Shown: positions 1 to 8,333 of the stretch, piece after piece | Layout: every line of letters starts with the position of its first letter | Numbering within the stretch: position 1 is the first letter of the stretch | Source: Pseudomonas sp. | Lineage (GTDB): Bacteria; Pseudomonadota; Gammaproteobacteria; Pseudomonadales; Pseudomonadaceae | Length of the DNA: 64,000 bases | Assembly: GCF_017744435.1 (NCBI RefSeq) | Contig: NZ_JAGIBG010000024.1 | Location: 23,152 to 87,151, forward strand | Direction: 5' to 3' | The notes under the pieces: generated by a model | What the model was told of the DNA's origin: nothing | Databases searched by the model: none | What the model saw: only the letters and a program-made list of their open reading frames with translations | Made by a program: the position numbers and the translations under genes

Positions 1-3000
1 GAAGCTGCGCGTGCCACTTCGATCAAGCGCATCAAGGAACAGCTGCGTCAGGTGCCGCACAAGGGGCTGGGCTACGGCGTGCTGCGCTATCTGGGCGATG
101 CTGTCAGCCGCGAAAGCATGGCGGCGTTGCCGCAGGCGCGCATCACCTTCAACTACCTGGGCCAGTTCGACCAGCAGTTCGACGATGCCGCCTTGTTCCA
201 GCCGCTGGATGAGCCGGCCGGCCTGGCTCACGACCTGGATGCGCCGCTGCCGAACTGGCTCAGCATCGACGGCCAGGTCTATGGCGGTGCGCTGCAACTG
301 CGCTGGACCTACAGCCGCGAGCGCTATGACGAGCGCACCATCGCGCAGTTGGCCGAAGCCTATCGCCAGGAGCTGCTGGCGCTGGTCAGCCACTGCCTGG
401 CCGATGGCAACGGCAGCTTCACGCCCTCGGACTTCCCGCTGGCGCACCTGAGCCAGCAGCAGATTGACGCGCTGCCGGTCCCCGCCGCGCAGATCGAAGA
501 CGTCTACCCGCTGACGCCGATGCAGGAGGGCATGCTCTTGCATACCCTGCTGGAGCCGGGCACCGGCCTGTATTACATGCAGGACCGCTACCGCATCAAC
601 AGCGCCCTCGACCCGCAGCGTTTCGCCCAGGCCTGGCAGGCCGTGGTGGCGCGTCACGAAGCCCTGCGCGCCTCGTTCAGCTGGAATGCCGGCGAGACCA
701 TGCTGCAGATCATCCACAAGCCGGGCAGCACGCCGGTGGACTATCAGGACTGGCGCGGCCTTGATGAGGCGGCCCAGGAAGCGCGCCTGCAAGCCCTGCA
801 CAAACAGGAGCGGGAAGCGGGCTTTGCCCTGCTGCAGGAGGCGCCGTTCCACCTGCGCCTGGTGCGGGTCGATGAAGAGCGCTACTGGTTCATGATGAGC
901 AACCACCACATCCTCATCGATGCCTGGTGCCGCTCGTTGCTGATGAACGATTTCTTCGTGCTCTACCAGGCCCTCGGCGAAGGCCGCCAGGCCCAGTTGC
1001 CGGTGCCGCCGCGCTACCGCGACTACATCGGCTGGCTGCAACGCCAGGACATGGACGAAGCGCGCAGCTGGTGGCAGGCCAACCTGGCCGGCTTCGAGCG
1101 CGCCACGGCGCTCCCCAGCGACCGCCCGCTGCGCAACGACCACGCCGGTGACGGCATGGTGGTGGGTGACTGCTACACCCGCCTGGAGGTGAGTGATGGC
1201 GTGCGCCTGCGTGAGCTGGCCCAGGCCCATCAGCTGACCATCAACACCTTCGCCCAGGCGGCCTGGGCGCTGGTGCTGGCGCGCTACAGCGGTGACCGCG
1301 ACGTGGCCTTCGGCGTGACCGTGGCCGGGCGCCCGGTGAGCCTGCCGCAGATGCAGCGCACGGTCGGCCTGTTCATCAACAGCATCGCCCTGCGCGTGCA
1401 ACTGCCCGAACCGGGCCAGCGCCGCAGCGTGCGCCAATGGCTGCAGGGCGTGCTGGAACGCAACATGGAGCTGCGCGAGTACGAGTACCTGCCGCTGGTG
1501 GCGATCCAGGACTGCAGCGAACTGCCCAAGGGCCAGCCGCTGTTCAACAGCCTGTTCGTGTTCGAAAACGCCCCGGTGGAGACCGCAGTGCTTGACCACG
1601 CCCAGCACCTCAACGCCAGCACCGATTCGGGCCGCACCCACACCAACTTCCCGTTGACGGCAGTGTGCTACCCGGGCGATGACCTGGGCCTGCACCTGTC
1701 ATTCGACCAGCGCTACTTCGACTACCCGACCGTCGAGCGTCTGCTGGCGGAGTTCAAGCGCCTGCTGCTGGCGCTGGTGGAGGGCTTTGAAGGAGAGGTG
1801 AGTGAATTGCCGTTGCTCGGCGAGGAGGAACAGCGCTTCCTGCTCGACGACTGCAACCGCACCGGGCACGCCTACCCGCTGGAGCAGAGCTACGTGGCAC
1901 TGTTCGAAGCGCAGGTGGCTGCCCACCCTGAGCGTACAGTTGCCCGCTGCCTTGAAGCATCTTATGACTACGCCGGCCTGAACCTGGCGGCCAACCGCCT
2001 GGGCCATGCCCTGGTTGCCGCGGGCGTGGCCATCGACCAGCCGGTTGCCCTGCTGGCCGAACGTGGCTTGCCGCTGCTGGGCATGATCGTCGGCAGCTTC
2101 AAGGCCGGCGCTGGCTACCTGCCGCTGGACCCGGGCCTGCCGTCGGCGCGCCTGCAACGTATCGTCGAGCTGAGCCGCACGCCGGTGCTGGTGTGCAGCG
2201 CAGCCTGTGCCGAGCAGGCGCGTCAGTTGCTGGACCCACTTGAGGGGGTGACGCGGCCGCAGTTGCTGGTGTGGGAAGAGGTGCAGGGCAGCAGCGTCGC
2301 CAGCCACAACCCGGGTATCCACAGTGGGCCGGACAACCTGGCCTACGTGATCTACACCTCCGGCTCCACCGGGCTGCCCAAGGGCGTGATGGTCGAGCAG
2401 CGCGGGATGCTCAACAACCAGCTGAGCAAGCTGCCGTACCTGGCCTTGAGCGAGCATGACGTGATCGCCCAGACCGCCTCGCAAAGCTTCGACATTTCGG
2501 TCTGGCAGTTCCTCGCCGCGCCGTTGTTCGGCGCCCGGGTGGAGATTGTGCCGAACGCCATCGCCCATGACCCGCAAGGATTGCTGGCGCATGTGCAGGC
2601 CACCGGTATCACCGTGCTGGAAAGCGTGCCATCGCTGATCCAGGGCATGCTGGCCAACGATCATCAGGCACTCGATGGCCTGCGCTGGATGTTGCCGACT
2701 GGCGAGGCGATGCCGCCGGAACTCGCTGCGCAATGGCTGCAGCGTTATCCGCAGATCGGCCTGGTCAATGCCTACGGGCCGGCGGAGTGCTCGGATGACG
2801 TAGCCTTCTTCCGCGTCGACCTGGCCTCGACCCGCGGCAGTTACCTGCCGATCGGCACGCCGACCGACAACAACCGCCTGTACCTGTATGGCGAGGACCA
2901 GGCCCTGGTAGCGCTGGGGGCGGTGGGTGAGGTGTGTGTGGCCGGCACCGGCGTCGGCCGCGGCTATGTCGGCGACCCGGTGCGCACGGCACTGGCCTTC

Positions 3001-3732
3001 ATCCCGCACCCGCACGGGGCGCCGGGTGAGCGCTTGTACCGTACCGGTGACCTGGCGCGGCAGCGCCCGGACGGAGTGCTGGAGTATGTCGGCCGTATCG
3101 ACCACCAGGTGAAGATCCGTGGCTACCGTATCGAGCTGGGCGAAATCGAGGCGCGTCTGCACGAGCAGGCCGAGATTCGCGATGCGGCGGTCGGGGTGCA
3201 GGAAGGTGCCAACGGCAAGCATCTGGTGGGCTACCTGGTGGCGCATCAAGGTGTGGCTGCCGACGCCGCGTTGCTGGAGCAGGTCAAGCAGCGCCTGCGT
3301 GCGGAGCTTCCGGAATACATGGTGCCGCTGCACTGGGGCTGGTTCGCCAGCCTGCCGCACAATGCCAACGGCAAGCTTGATCGCAAGGCATTGCCGGCCA
3401 TCGAGATCGGTGGGCAGCACAGCCAGGCTTACCAGGCGCCGCGGGATGAGCTGGAGGCTGCGTTGGCCGGGATCTGGGCCGACGTGCTCAAGGCCGAGCG
3501 TGTCGGTGTGCATGACAACTTCTTCGAGCTGGGCGGGCATTCGCTGCTGGCCACGCAGATCGCCTCGCGGGTGCAGAAGCAGTTGCAGCTGAACGTGCCG
3601 CTGCGGGCGATGTTCGAGTGCAGCACGGTGGAGGAGTTGGCCGAGTATGTGCGTGGGTTGCAGGGCAGCGAGGTGGATGAGGCCAAGGCTGATCGGCTCA
3701 GTGATCTGATGGCCGAGCTCGAAGGGCTGTAA
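1..3732 (+). CDS. pvdL: Non-ribosomal peptide synthetase, 3' part (probable pyoverdine chromophore synthetase PvdL)
   Basis: The reading frame is open from base 1, so the gene starts outside the window; 1243 codons are visible. In order: the end of an epimerisation/condensation-type domain (KGLGYGVLRYL near codon 19), a condensation domain (NHHILIDAW, codons ~301-309), an adenylation domain (YTSGSTGLPKG from codon 785; YRTGDL; VKIRGYRIELGEIE) and a carrier domain (LGGHS, Ser ~1181). There is no thioesterase: the protein stops ~60 residues after the carrier serine. Hand alignment to GrsA gives the pocket code DIWELTADDK, which I associate with diaminobutyrate. An E-C-A-T end without TE and a Dab-type pocket fit the last module of PvdL, and pvdH and pvdRT-opmQ lie nearby. 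NRPS is certain; the pvdL assignment is inference. Confidence 0.85.
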   Translation, partial: EAARATSIKRIKEQLRQVPHKGLGYGVLRYLGDAVSRESMAALPQARITFNYLGQFDQQFDDAALFQPLDEPAGLAHDLDAPLPNWLSIDGQVYGGALQLRWTYSRERYDERTIAQLAEAYRQELLALVSHCLADGNGSFTPSDFPLAHLSQQQIDALPVPAAQIEDVYPLTPMQEGMLLHTLLEPGTGLYYMQDRYRINSALDPQRFAQAWQAVVARHEALRASFSWNAGETMLQIIHKPGSTPVDYQDWRGLDEAAQEARLQALHKQEREAGFALLQEAPFHLRLVRVDEERYWFMMSNHHILIDAWCRSLLMNDFFVLYQALGEGRQAQLPVPPRYRDYIGWLQRQDMDEARSWWQANLAGFERATALPSDRPLRNDHAGDGMVVGDCYTRLEVSDGVRLRELAQAHQLTINTFAQAAWALVLARYSGDRDVAFGVTVAGRPVSLPQMQRTVGLFINSIALRVQLPEPGQRRSVRQWLQGVLERNMELREYEYLPLVAIQDCSELPKGQPLFNSLFVFENAPVETAVLDHAQHLNASTDSGRTHTNFPLTAVCYPGDDLGLHLSFDQRYFDYPTVERLLAEFKRLLLALVEGFEGEVSELPLLGEEEQRFLLDDCNRTGHAYPLEQSYVALFEAQVAAHPERTVARCLEASYDYAGLNLAANRLGHALVAAGVAIDQPVALLAERGLPLLGMIVGSFKAGAGYLPLDPGLPSARLQRIVELSRTPVLVCSAACAEQARQLLDPLEGVTRPQLLVWEEVQGSSVASHNPGIHSGPDNLAYVIYTSGSTGLPKGVMVEQRGMLNNQLSKLPYLALSEHDVIAQTASQSFDISVWQFLAAPLFGARVEIVPNAIAHDPQGLLAHVQATGITVLESVPSLIQGMLANDHQALDGLRWMLPTGEAMPPELAAQWLQRYPQIGLVNAYGPAECSDDVAFFRVDLASTRGSYLPIGTPTDNNRLYLYGEDQALVALGAVGEVCVAGTGVGRGYVGDPVRTALAFIPHPHGAPGERLYRTGDLARQRPDGVLEYVGRIDHQVKIRGYRIELGEIEARLHEQAEIRDAAVGVQEGANGKHLVGYLVAHQGVAADAALLEQVKQRLRAELPEYMVPLHWGWFASLPHNANGKLDRKALPAIEIGGQHSQAYQAPRDELEAALAGIWADVLKAERVGVHDNFFELGGHSLLATQIASRVQKQLQLNVPLRAMFECSTVEELAEYVRGLQGSEVDEAKADRLSDLMAELEGL

Positions 3733-3750
3733 GTTGATTGGCTAGCCTGT

Positions 3751-3855
3751 GCTGGCCTCTTCGCGGGTGAACCCGCTCCCACAGGTACTGCGCTGCCCTT
3801 GAGGTATGCGCAATCCCTGTGGGAGCGGGTTCACCCGCGAAGAGGCCGGCACAGG
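3751..3855. repeat. Paired inverted REP elements
   Basis: Two ~35-base P. putida-type REP units face each other (3751-3785 and 3817-3855). Their cores read CTCTTCGCGGGTGAACCCGC and the reverse complement. They sit between the convergent 3' ends of the NRPS and dsbG and could act as a transcription barrier or mRNA stabiliser. Confidence 0.85.
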
Positions 3856-3866
3856 CAGCACTGCAA

Positions 3867-3938
3867 TCAGCGCTTGCCGAGAATCTTCCCGAGCAACTCG
3901 GGCCGTGGCGCCCCTTGCTGGCTTTGCAGTTTTCCCTG
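3867..3938 (-). pseudogene. dsbG 3' fragment (left repeat copy)
   Basis: Seventy-two bases matching the last ~23 codons and stop of the intact dsbG at 9515-10273. The match is lost just before the mcbF stop codon. No start or upstream dsbG sequence is present, so this is a duplicated gene end with no coding role. Confidence 0.85.
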
Positions 3939-4649
3939 TCAATCCTCATGAGAGGACGCTTTGATGAATGCCTCATCGAGTGATGAAGCGTTGTAACGCG
4001 ACATAAATTCCCCGCCGCTATCAAACGCCTCAAGCCGCTGATTGGCGAGCATGTAGAAACGGTCACAATTTGCCGCGATCTCTTCGGTGTAATGGGAAGA
4101 CACCAGCACGCTTGCACCTTCTTGGCGCGCACTGTTGATGGCTAGCCAGATGTAATACCTGAACTCCGCGTCCACACCTGCAGTCGGTTCGTCGAGGATG
4201 ATCAAATCACTCTCCAGCAGTAATAGCGTAAGCGTGAAGTAGCTGCGGACCTCACCGTAGCTGCAACGGGCGACTTTTTTCTGGGATATTAAGCTGTACC
4301 GTTTGTAAAGTGACGGTGACCATCTTGCTAAGCGGGCCAGCATTTCGCTTTGGGTGGGGGCAATGGATGAGTTCAGGTGCCTGATGAGATCACCTGTTTC
4401 GCTCATGCGCAGCAACGGCGGCGGTGTAAGGATCTGGGTGAGATAAATTTGTCTCTTTGCTGAGTTGAAAATGTGCCCGGCTGAAGGTTTTTTTACATTG
4501 CAGATGAGATCAAATAATGTTGTTTTGCCGGCGCCGTTGCTGCCTAAAATACCTATCAATTCACCTGGCTTCAGGTCGAGTGTAACTTCTTTCATCAGCG
4601 GCATGTCTTCATAGCTGAAGCACAGGTCTATTAAGCTGAGTAGATTCAT
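3939..4649 (-). CDS. mcbF: McbF-like ABC transporter ATPase (microcin B export/self-protection)
   Basis: A 236-residue ABC ATPase. Walker A GSNGAGKTT (36-44), Q-loop YLTQ (Q72), signature CSYGEV (129-134, a degenerate LSGGQ), Walker B LIILDEP (149-155), D-loop AGVD and H-loop SSH (H186) are all present, so it looks competent. It begins next to the stop of mcbE and is last in the operon. In the E. coli microcin B17 system McbE and McbF pump the mature toxin out and give partial immunity. Because no mcbG is present here, this pump is the only visible self-protection. Its stop codon lies at the repeat junction, and base composition is AT-richer than flanking chromosome. Function is assigned from family and position. 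Confidence 0.88.
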   Translation of the reverse strand: MNLLSLIDLCFSYEDMPLMKEVTLDLKPGELIGILGSNGAGKTTLFDLICNVKKPSAGHIFNSAKRQIYLTQILTPPPLLRMSETGDLIRHLNSSIAPTQSEMLARLARWSPSLYKRYSLISQKKVARCSYGEVRSYFTLTLLLLESDLIILDEPTAGVDAEFRYYIWLAINSARQEGASVLVSSHYTEEIAANCDRFYMLANQRLEAFDSGGEFMSRYNASSLDEAFIKASSHED

Positions 4650-5408
4650 TTAGTATCTGCTCCAGACAGGTTGGGTTCTTAAGTGTCGCCCAGTGAGGTA
4701 AAGCCCGGTGAGCAGCGCCGCGAGCGCGATGCAGAAGGAAGTCAACAGGGGTATTTCATGGTTGAAAATGTCACTGCTCAGTTGCAGTGGGTTCAATGAG
4801 AGTACGCCCTGAGGTGCGGAGCGAGACTGAGCGGATCCTAAGTATCCAGAGAGCAACATGAGAAATGATAACAGTGAAAATAAGGTGCTGGCTGTATTGA
4901 ATTTAATGGGTAGCGCGGCTACGACGAGTCCGATGCAGCTGAACGTCAAGAAGCTGGTGTAAAAACATGCAGTTACGTATAGCAGTTCCGTAATTCTGTA
5001 ATCACCATAGAGTGGTTTGGTGAGCAGGTAGAAAAGTGCCGCATAGAGCACGCTTACCGTGGAGTAACTGAGGAAGTGCGCTGCGAGAAAGCGCCTAATA
5101 GCGTCGGGCTGGTAGATGAAAGATCTGATGAAACCGCTCTCACGTCTTCCGATAAGGTAAAAACTGAATCCAAAAAAAGCAACGCTTGCAGAGATGTACG
5201 AGAAAAACCACGAAGCGGAGAGAATATAGGTTTCATTACGGGTGGGTCCTGCTTCTGAGTGATCTTGTGTCAACAAGAATAGCAGGCAGGGGGCGATGGC
5301 TGACCATATAAGAGCTGTGGGTTCTCTCAGGTGCTCTAGGGTTAAGATTCGCGTGATATGGAATACTTTTTTTGCATTGATGATGATGGGTGTTAAGTGA
5401 CTGGTCAT
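4650..5408 (-). CDS. mcbE: McbE-like ABC-2 type permease
   Basis: A 252-residue integral membrane protein with about six hydrophobic segments (for example around residues 32-50, 60-86, 105-130, 140-166, 175-195 and 220-240), as in ABC-2 permeases. Length matches E. coli McbE (about 240). The start overlaps the mcbD stop by four bases (ATGA) and the stop abuts mcbF, showing translational coupling. It should pair with McbF to export the heterocyclised peptide across the inner membrane. Sequence alone would support only 'ABC-2 permease'; the mcbE name rests on operon order. Confidence 0.85.
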   Translation of the reverse strand: MTSHLTPIIINAKKVFHITRILTLEHLREPTALIWSAIAPCLLFLLTQDHSEAGPTRNETYILSASWFFSYISASVAFFGFSFYLIGRRESGFIRSFIYQPDAIRRFLAAHFLSYSTVSVLYAALFYLLTKPLYGDYRITELLYVTACFYTSFLTFSCIGLVVAALPIKFNTASTLFSLLSFLMLLSGYLGSAQSRSAPQGVLSLNPLQLSSDIFNHEIPLLTSFCIALAALLTGLYLTGRHLRTQPVWSRY

Positions 5409-6598
5409 GGGAAGGGTACCATTCGGGATAATTGACGTGCGATAACCTGATTGAGGAAGTTGGCGGAGTACCTGTTCTTCAGATTGAAATGATTCGCATT
5501 GTTCATGTGGAGAAACAGATTAGGTGAGAAATATTTGCAAAAGTATATTTTTGGATGGTTGGAGGTCAGTCTGGATGTGTAGATGTAACCGTTCAGTTCT
5601 AAGCGTCTGAGTGTGCTCAGAAGCGTGTGGCAGTCTAATGGCGGGTGCTTGGTTGTGAGTACTTCACAATCATCGTAGGGAGTGGCTGTAGACATTGCTA
5701 TGTAAGTTTCGTAGTTGTTGCAAGCAAGGAAATGTCTAAGGTAGGGGTCTTGAGGCTCATTGGCTACGCTGTCAATGGACTGCATGTAACGGAACGTTTG
5801 CCAGAGCTCCAGGACAGCTTTTTCAAGCGCGTTGCTTGCAGTGTCTGAATATGACATGCCTGCGCAATATTGGACCTTGGCGTCGGCACGCATGTTGCCA
5901 TAGCAGAGCAGAATGCAGGTGCCTGGAAAACGCCCGTCAGTGAGGTCTAGAACGAGAATGTCCCCAGATTTTGATAGCTCACGAAAGAGGGTTGAGCTGG
6001 GTCGAAACTTTAGGAGAGCACACGCTTCGTGATGGTCAAGACGTTTTTTGAATTTAAGGGTAAGCCAGAATCGCAGTAAGAATTGCCGTTCGAGACTTTC
6101 TTTTGCAGCGCCAAATATGGCACTTTCAATATTGTCATGCGCGCTGCATCCGCAGGTGTCCCGCATTGGGTAGTACTTGTTGTCAATGTTGTTTCTACAT
6201 TCTGTTATCGAAAGACATGCCGTGGGGACTTTGCAGGGGGTAAAGTCGATTACTCTGTACACGGTGGTGCGATCGAAGACGTGTGATTGAAGTTCTGTAT
6301 CTGAGTCGTAGGTGGATGTCTGCAGGAATGCCTCCGTGAACTCATTAAGTTCGTGGTCGCTCAGTCCATCGGCGAGCTTCTCGGCGTCGTTGACCGGGAT
6401 GTCCAAGTAAAAATGCTTCCGCTCGAAATGCTCACCTCTGGCACAGTCCGTGACCTTCTCAGACCAACCGCTACTGGATCCGTAGGTTTGCCAGCGACTG
6501 CCGCACTCTACGCTGTGAGGTAGGTGTGTTACCGCGCTGGGGCGAAGTAGCTCGAAATCAGGAGACGAAGGATGATGTACCTCATTGAATGTATTCAT
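5405..6598 (-). CDS. mcbD: McbD-like YcaO cyclodehydratase
   Basis: A 397-residue YcaO-family protein, almost the length of E. coli McbD (396). YcaO enzymes use ATP to activate the backbone amide so that Cys and Ser side chains cyclise to thiazoline and oxazoline. ATP-site elements visible are CARGEHFER (52-60), the helix AAKESLERQF (164-173) and a later LEKAVLELWQ helix. The C-terminus ends VPFP, a short form of the proline-rich tail used in catalysis in this family. It lies four bases after mcbC and overlaps mcbE. It should act in a complex with McbB and McbC. Cysteine- and histidine-rich stretches are unexceptional for the family. Confidence 0.9.
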   Translation of the reverse strand: MNTFNEVHHPSSPDFELLRPSAVTHLPHSVECGSRWQTYGSSSGWSEKVTDCARGEHFERKHFYLDIPVNDAEKLADGLSDHELNEFTEAFLQTSTYDSDTELQSHVFDRTTVYRVIDFTPCKVPTACLSITECRNNIDNKYYPMRDTCGCSAHDNIESAIFGAAKESLERQFLLRFWLTLKFKKRLDHHEACALLKFRPSSTLFRELSKSGDILVLDLTDGRFPGTCILLCYGNMRADAKVQYCAGMSYSDTASNALEKAVLELWQTFRYMQSIDSVANEPQDPYLRHFLACNNYETYIAMSTATPYDDCEVLTTKHPPLDCHTLLSTLRRLELNGYIYTSRLTSNHPKIYFCKYFSPNLFLHMNNANHFNLKNRYSANFLNQVIARQLSRMVPFP

Positions 6599-6602
6599 TG
6601 AT

Positions 6603-7394
6603 TTAACCTATCAATTGGATGCATGTCGGCAAGAATAGGGTTGGGTTAAGATTCAGCAGTTTTGTTATTTGATGGTCTGTGAAGGCGGACCAAGGTCTGC
6701 TTTCTAAATTTAATTCTTTGCTGCGTAGGTCTGTGAGCATGTACAGCGAGCCTACCTCCATTAGGGCGTGGCGGTAACCTCGATATCGATATTTAAACAA
6801 TGCTTTCGGCAGATATATTACATAGATGAGTGCTAGGGCAGGTGTGCCGATCTCTGGGTTTTGTGGGGTAATAGCTTGGGTAAGTTGTTTGGTATTAATG
6901 TTTGTACTGTGTACTTCAAATGTTTGGGATGCTGGGAGCAGATGCAGGGCTATACAGTCAGTTGGCCACTGTTCAATTCTGTTGTTTAGATTGATGCAAA
7001 ATATTTCAATTGGAAAAATTGCCCCAGCGCTCGGGTAGCCGCGCTTGTGGTTGGATCCGATTTTTTTTAAGAGGGGAGCTATTAGGTTGCGAACGGAATC
7101 AAAGTGCATGCGGCGCTCATAGAAGTGATCGCACGATTCGTTTCTTACGAGGGGGTGATCCAAAGGGAGGGCTGATAGCTGAAACTCGCAGGCTTCGGCC
7201 TCATTTGTGAGGGTGTTGAGTTTCAGCTCTTTGCCGGTTAGCTTACTTAGGTCTTTAGCGGGTATGTGATGGAGAGTGCTCAGATGTCGCGTTGCCTCGT
7301 GAAGTGTATAGTTCCCTTTGGCATGAAATGCTAATGTTTCGTCGAGAACTCTGGAGTCGGTAAATCTTGAATACTCATCGTGACTAATACTCAT
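6603..7394 (-). CDS. mcbC: McbC-like FMN-dependent azoline dehydrogenase
   Basis: A 263-residue SagB/McbC-type nitroreductase-fold protein. It oxidises thiazolines and oxazolines to aromatic thiazoles and oxazoles. The FMN-binding signature RGYPSAGAIFPIE (118-130) is clear, and the catalytic Lys-Tyr pair appears in FKYRYRGYRHALMEVG at K201-Y202, the same numbers I recall for E. coli McbC. The start overlaps the 3' end of mcbB by 11 bases. Full length and intact motifs argue for an active enzyme, so the product should carry aromatic azoles rather than only azolines. Confidence 0.92.
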   Translation of the reverse strand: MSISHDEYSRFTDSRVLDETLAFHAKGNYTLHEATRHLSTLHHIPAKDLSKLTGKELKLNTLTNEAEACEFQLSALPLDHPLVRNESCDHFYERRMHFDSVRNLIAPLLKKIGSNHKRGYPSAGAIFPIEIFCINLNNRIEQWPTDCIALHLLPASQTFEVHSTNINTKQLTQAITPQNPEIGTPALALIYVIYLPKALFKYRYRGYRHALMEVGSLYMLTDLRSKELNLESRPWSAFTDHQITKLLNLNPTLFLPTCIQLIG

Positions 7395-8256
7395 TTTGTT
7401 TACCTAAGCATTCGCAGAATGGCCAGTGGACGCTTACTTCTTCGGTGGTAGCACCGGTCTCAAGGTCGATGGTTCTGGATAGAAGTGTCTGGTCTTGCGT
7501 GTACTTGGACTTTGGTGCTTGCGTAAGCTTGCTTGTGAAGGAAATGATGGTTCCCAGGATCAGTGAAGTCTGGAAGTCGTCAATTGCTGCTTTAGGTAGG
7601 TCATAGTTGTTGTTGCAGCAAAAGGCCCATATTTTGCTCCATGGGTGTTGGCTTAAGCGTTTGGATTCGTAGTATGTAACTCGATCGAGAGTGCAAAAGG
7701 CACACGGGTTTCCTATTGATGGCACATGCACTTCTGTTAGGTGAAAGTAACGATTGCTTATGAATCCGATGCTGATGCCGTGCTCCGGGTTCTCTTTCGT
7801 TAGATTTGTGTAGATGCTTCTGATTGAGTTAGGGCAAAGTTTAAGGCAGGCGATAACGAATAGCGTTGGTGTGCAGGCGTCAGGTGCTTCAAAGTGCTCG
7901 ATTTTTTTGATTGTTATTGAGTTGCTGTGTTTTTTCTCGTAAAACTGTATCAGTGGTAGGGGTACGTCTAGGTCGTGATAAATAATTACATTTTTAAAGT
8001 GTGGTGGATCAGCTTTCTCTCCCAGAATTGATAACGATTTTAAAAAGTTTAACGTACTTGTTGGTTCAAGATTCTCGATTTCAAAAATATCTTCAAGTTC
8101 ATGGAGTTTAATGTATTTGGATTGGGTGCTCTCAATTTTCTGCAAAGCCCTGATTATTTTGGGTTCTGTGATTTTTGTAAATCCTGTGCTCGAAAAAATC
8201 ATGGGGTCTAGGTCGAAATTTAATATCTCGTAATTGTAGATTCTCAATAAGTTCAT
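7384..8256 (-). CDS. mcbB: McbB-like zinc-binding cyclodehydratase partner (leader-binding E1-like protein)
   Basis: A 290-residue protein (E. coli McbB is 295). Two cysteine pairs, CAFC (C185, C188) and CEC (C281, C283), form the tetrathiolate zinc site typical of McbB and related E1-like proteins. The N-terminal ~90 residues have the winged-helix character expected of a RiPP recognition element that binds the leader. It would present McbA to the YcaO enzyme. The start at 8256 has a modest Shine-Dalgarno (AAAAGG). A 77-base spacer with a hairpin separates it from mcbA. Strongly AT-rich codon use, unlike the flanking NRPS. Confidence 0.88.
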   Translation of the reverse strand: MNLLRIYNYEILNFDLDPMIFSSTGFTKITEPKIIRALQKIESTQSKYIKLHELEDIFEIENLEPTSTLNFLKSLSILGEKADPPHFKNVIIYHDLDVPLPLIQFYEKKHSNSITIKKIEHFEAPDACTPTLFVIACLKLCPNSIRSIYTNLTKENPEHGISIGFISNRYFHLTEVHVPSIGNPCAFCTLDRVTYYESKRLSQHPWSKIWAFCCNNNYDLPKAAIDDFQTSLILGTIISFTSKLTQAPKSKYTQDQTLLSRTIDLETGATTEEVSVHWPFCECLGKQNEY

Positions 8257-8280
8257 TGGATTGCCTTTTGCATGATGCGG

Positions 8281-8307
8281 GCGTTCCTGGCGTTATGCTG
8301 GGAACGC
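8281..8307 (-). promoter_or_regulatory. Intercistronic hairpin between mcbA and mcbB
   Basis: GCGTTCC and GGAACGC form a 7-bp stem with a 13-base loop in the 77-base mcbA-mcbB spacer. No T-run follows, so it is not a classic terminator. It may be an attenuator or a 3' stabiliser that raises precursor mRNA over the enzyme genes, a common arrangement in RiPP operons. The role is inferred. Confidence 0.5.
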
Positions 8308-8333
8308 TCGCTCCTTAGAAAGTTATGGGGTTA

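Larger units (their letters stand above)
3356..3938. repeat. Left copy of ~590-bp direct repeat flanking the mcb operon
   Basis: Bases 3356-3938 recur in direct orientation at 8989-9586. Each copy holds the last ~125 codons of the NRPS, the REP pair and the last 72 bases of dsbG. By eye the coding part is about 95% identical with no indels; most differences are synonymous and I see two amino-acid changes (Q/L and L/F). The spacer between the genes is 15 bases longer in the right copy. Similarity stops abruptly, one base before the mcbF stop codon on this side. Confidence 0.9.

Noticed and set aside
3751..3855. CRISPR-like repeats
   Set aside because: These are paired REP elements; no regular spacer array exists here or elsewhere in the window.
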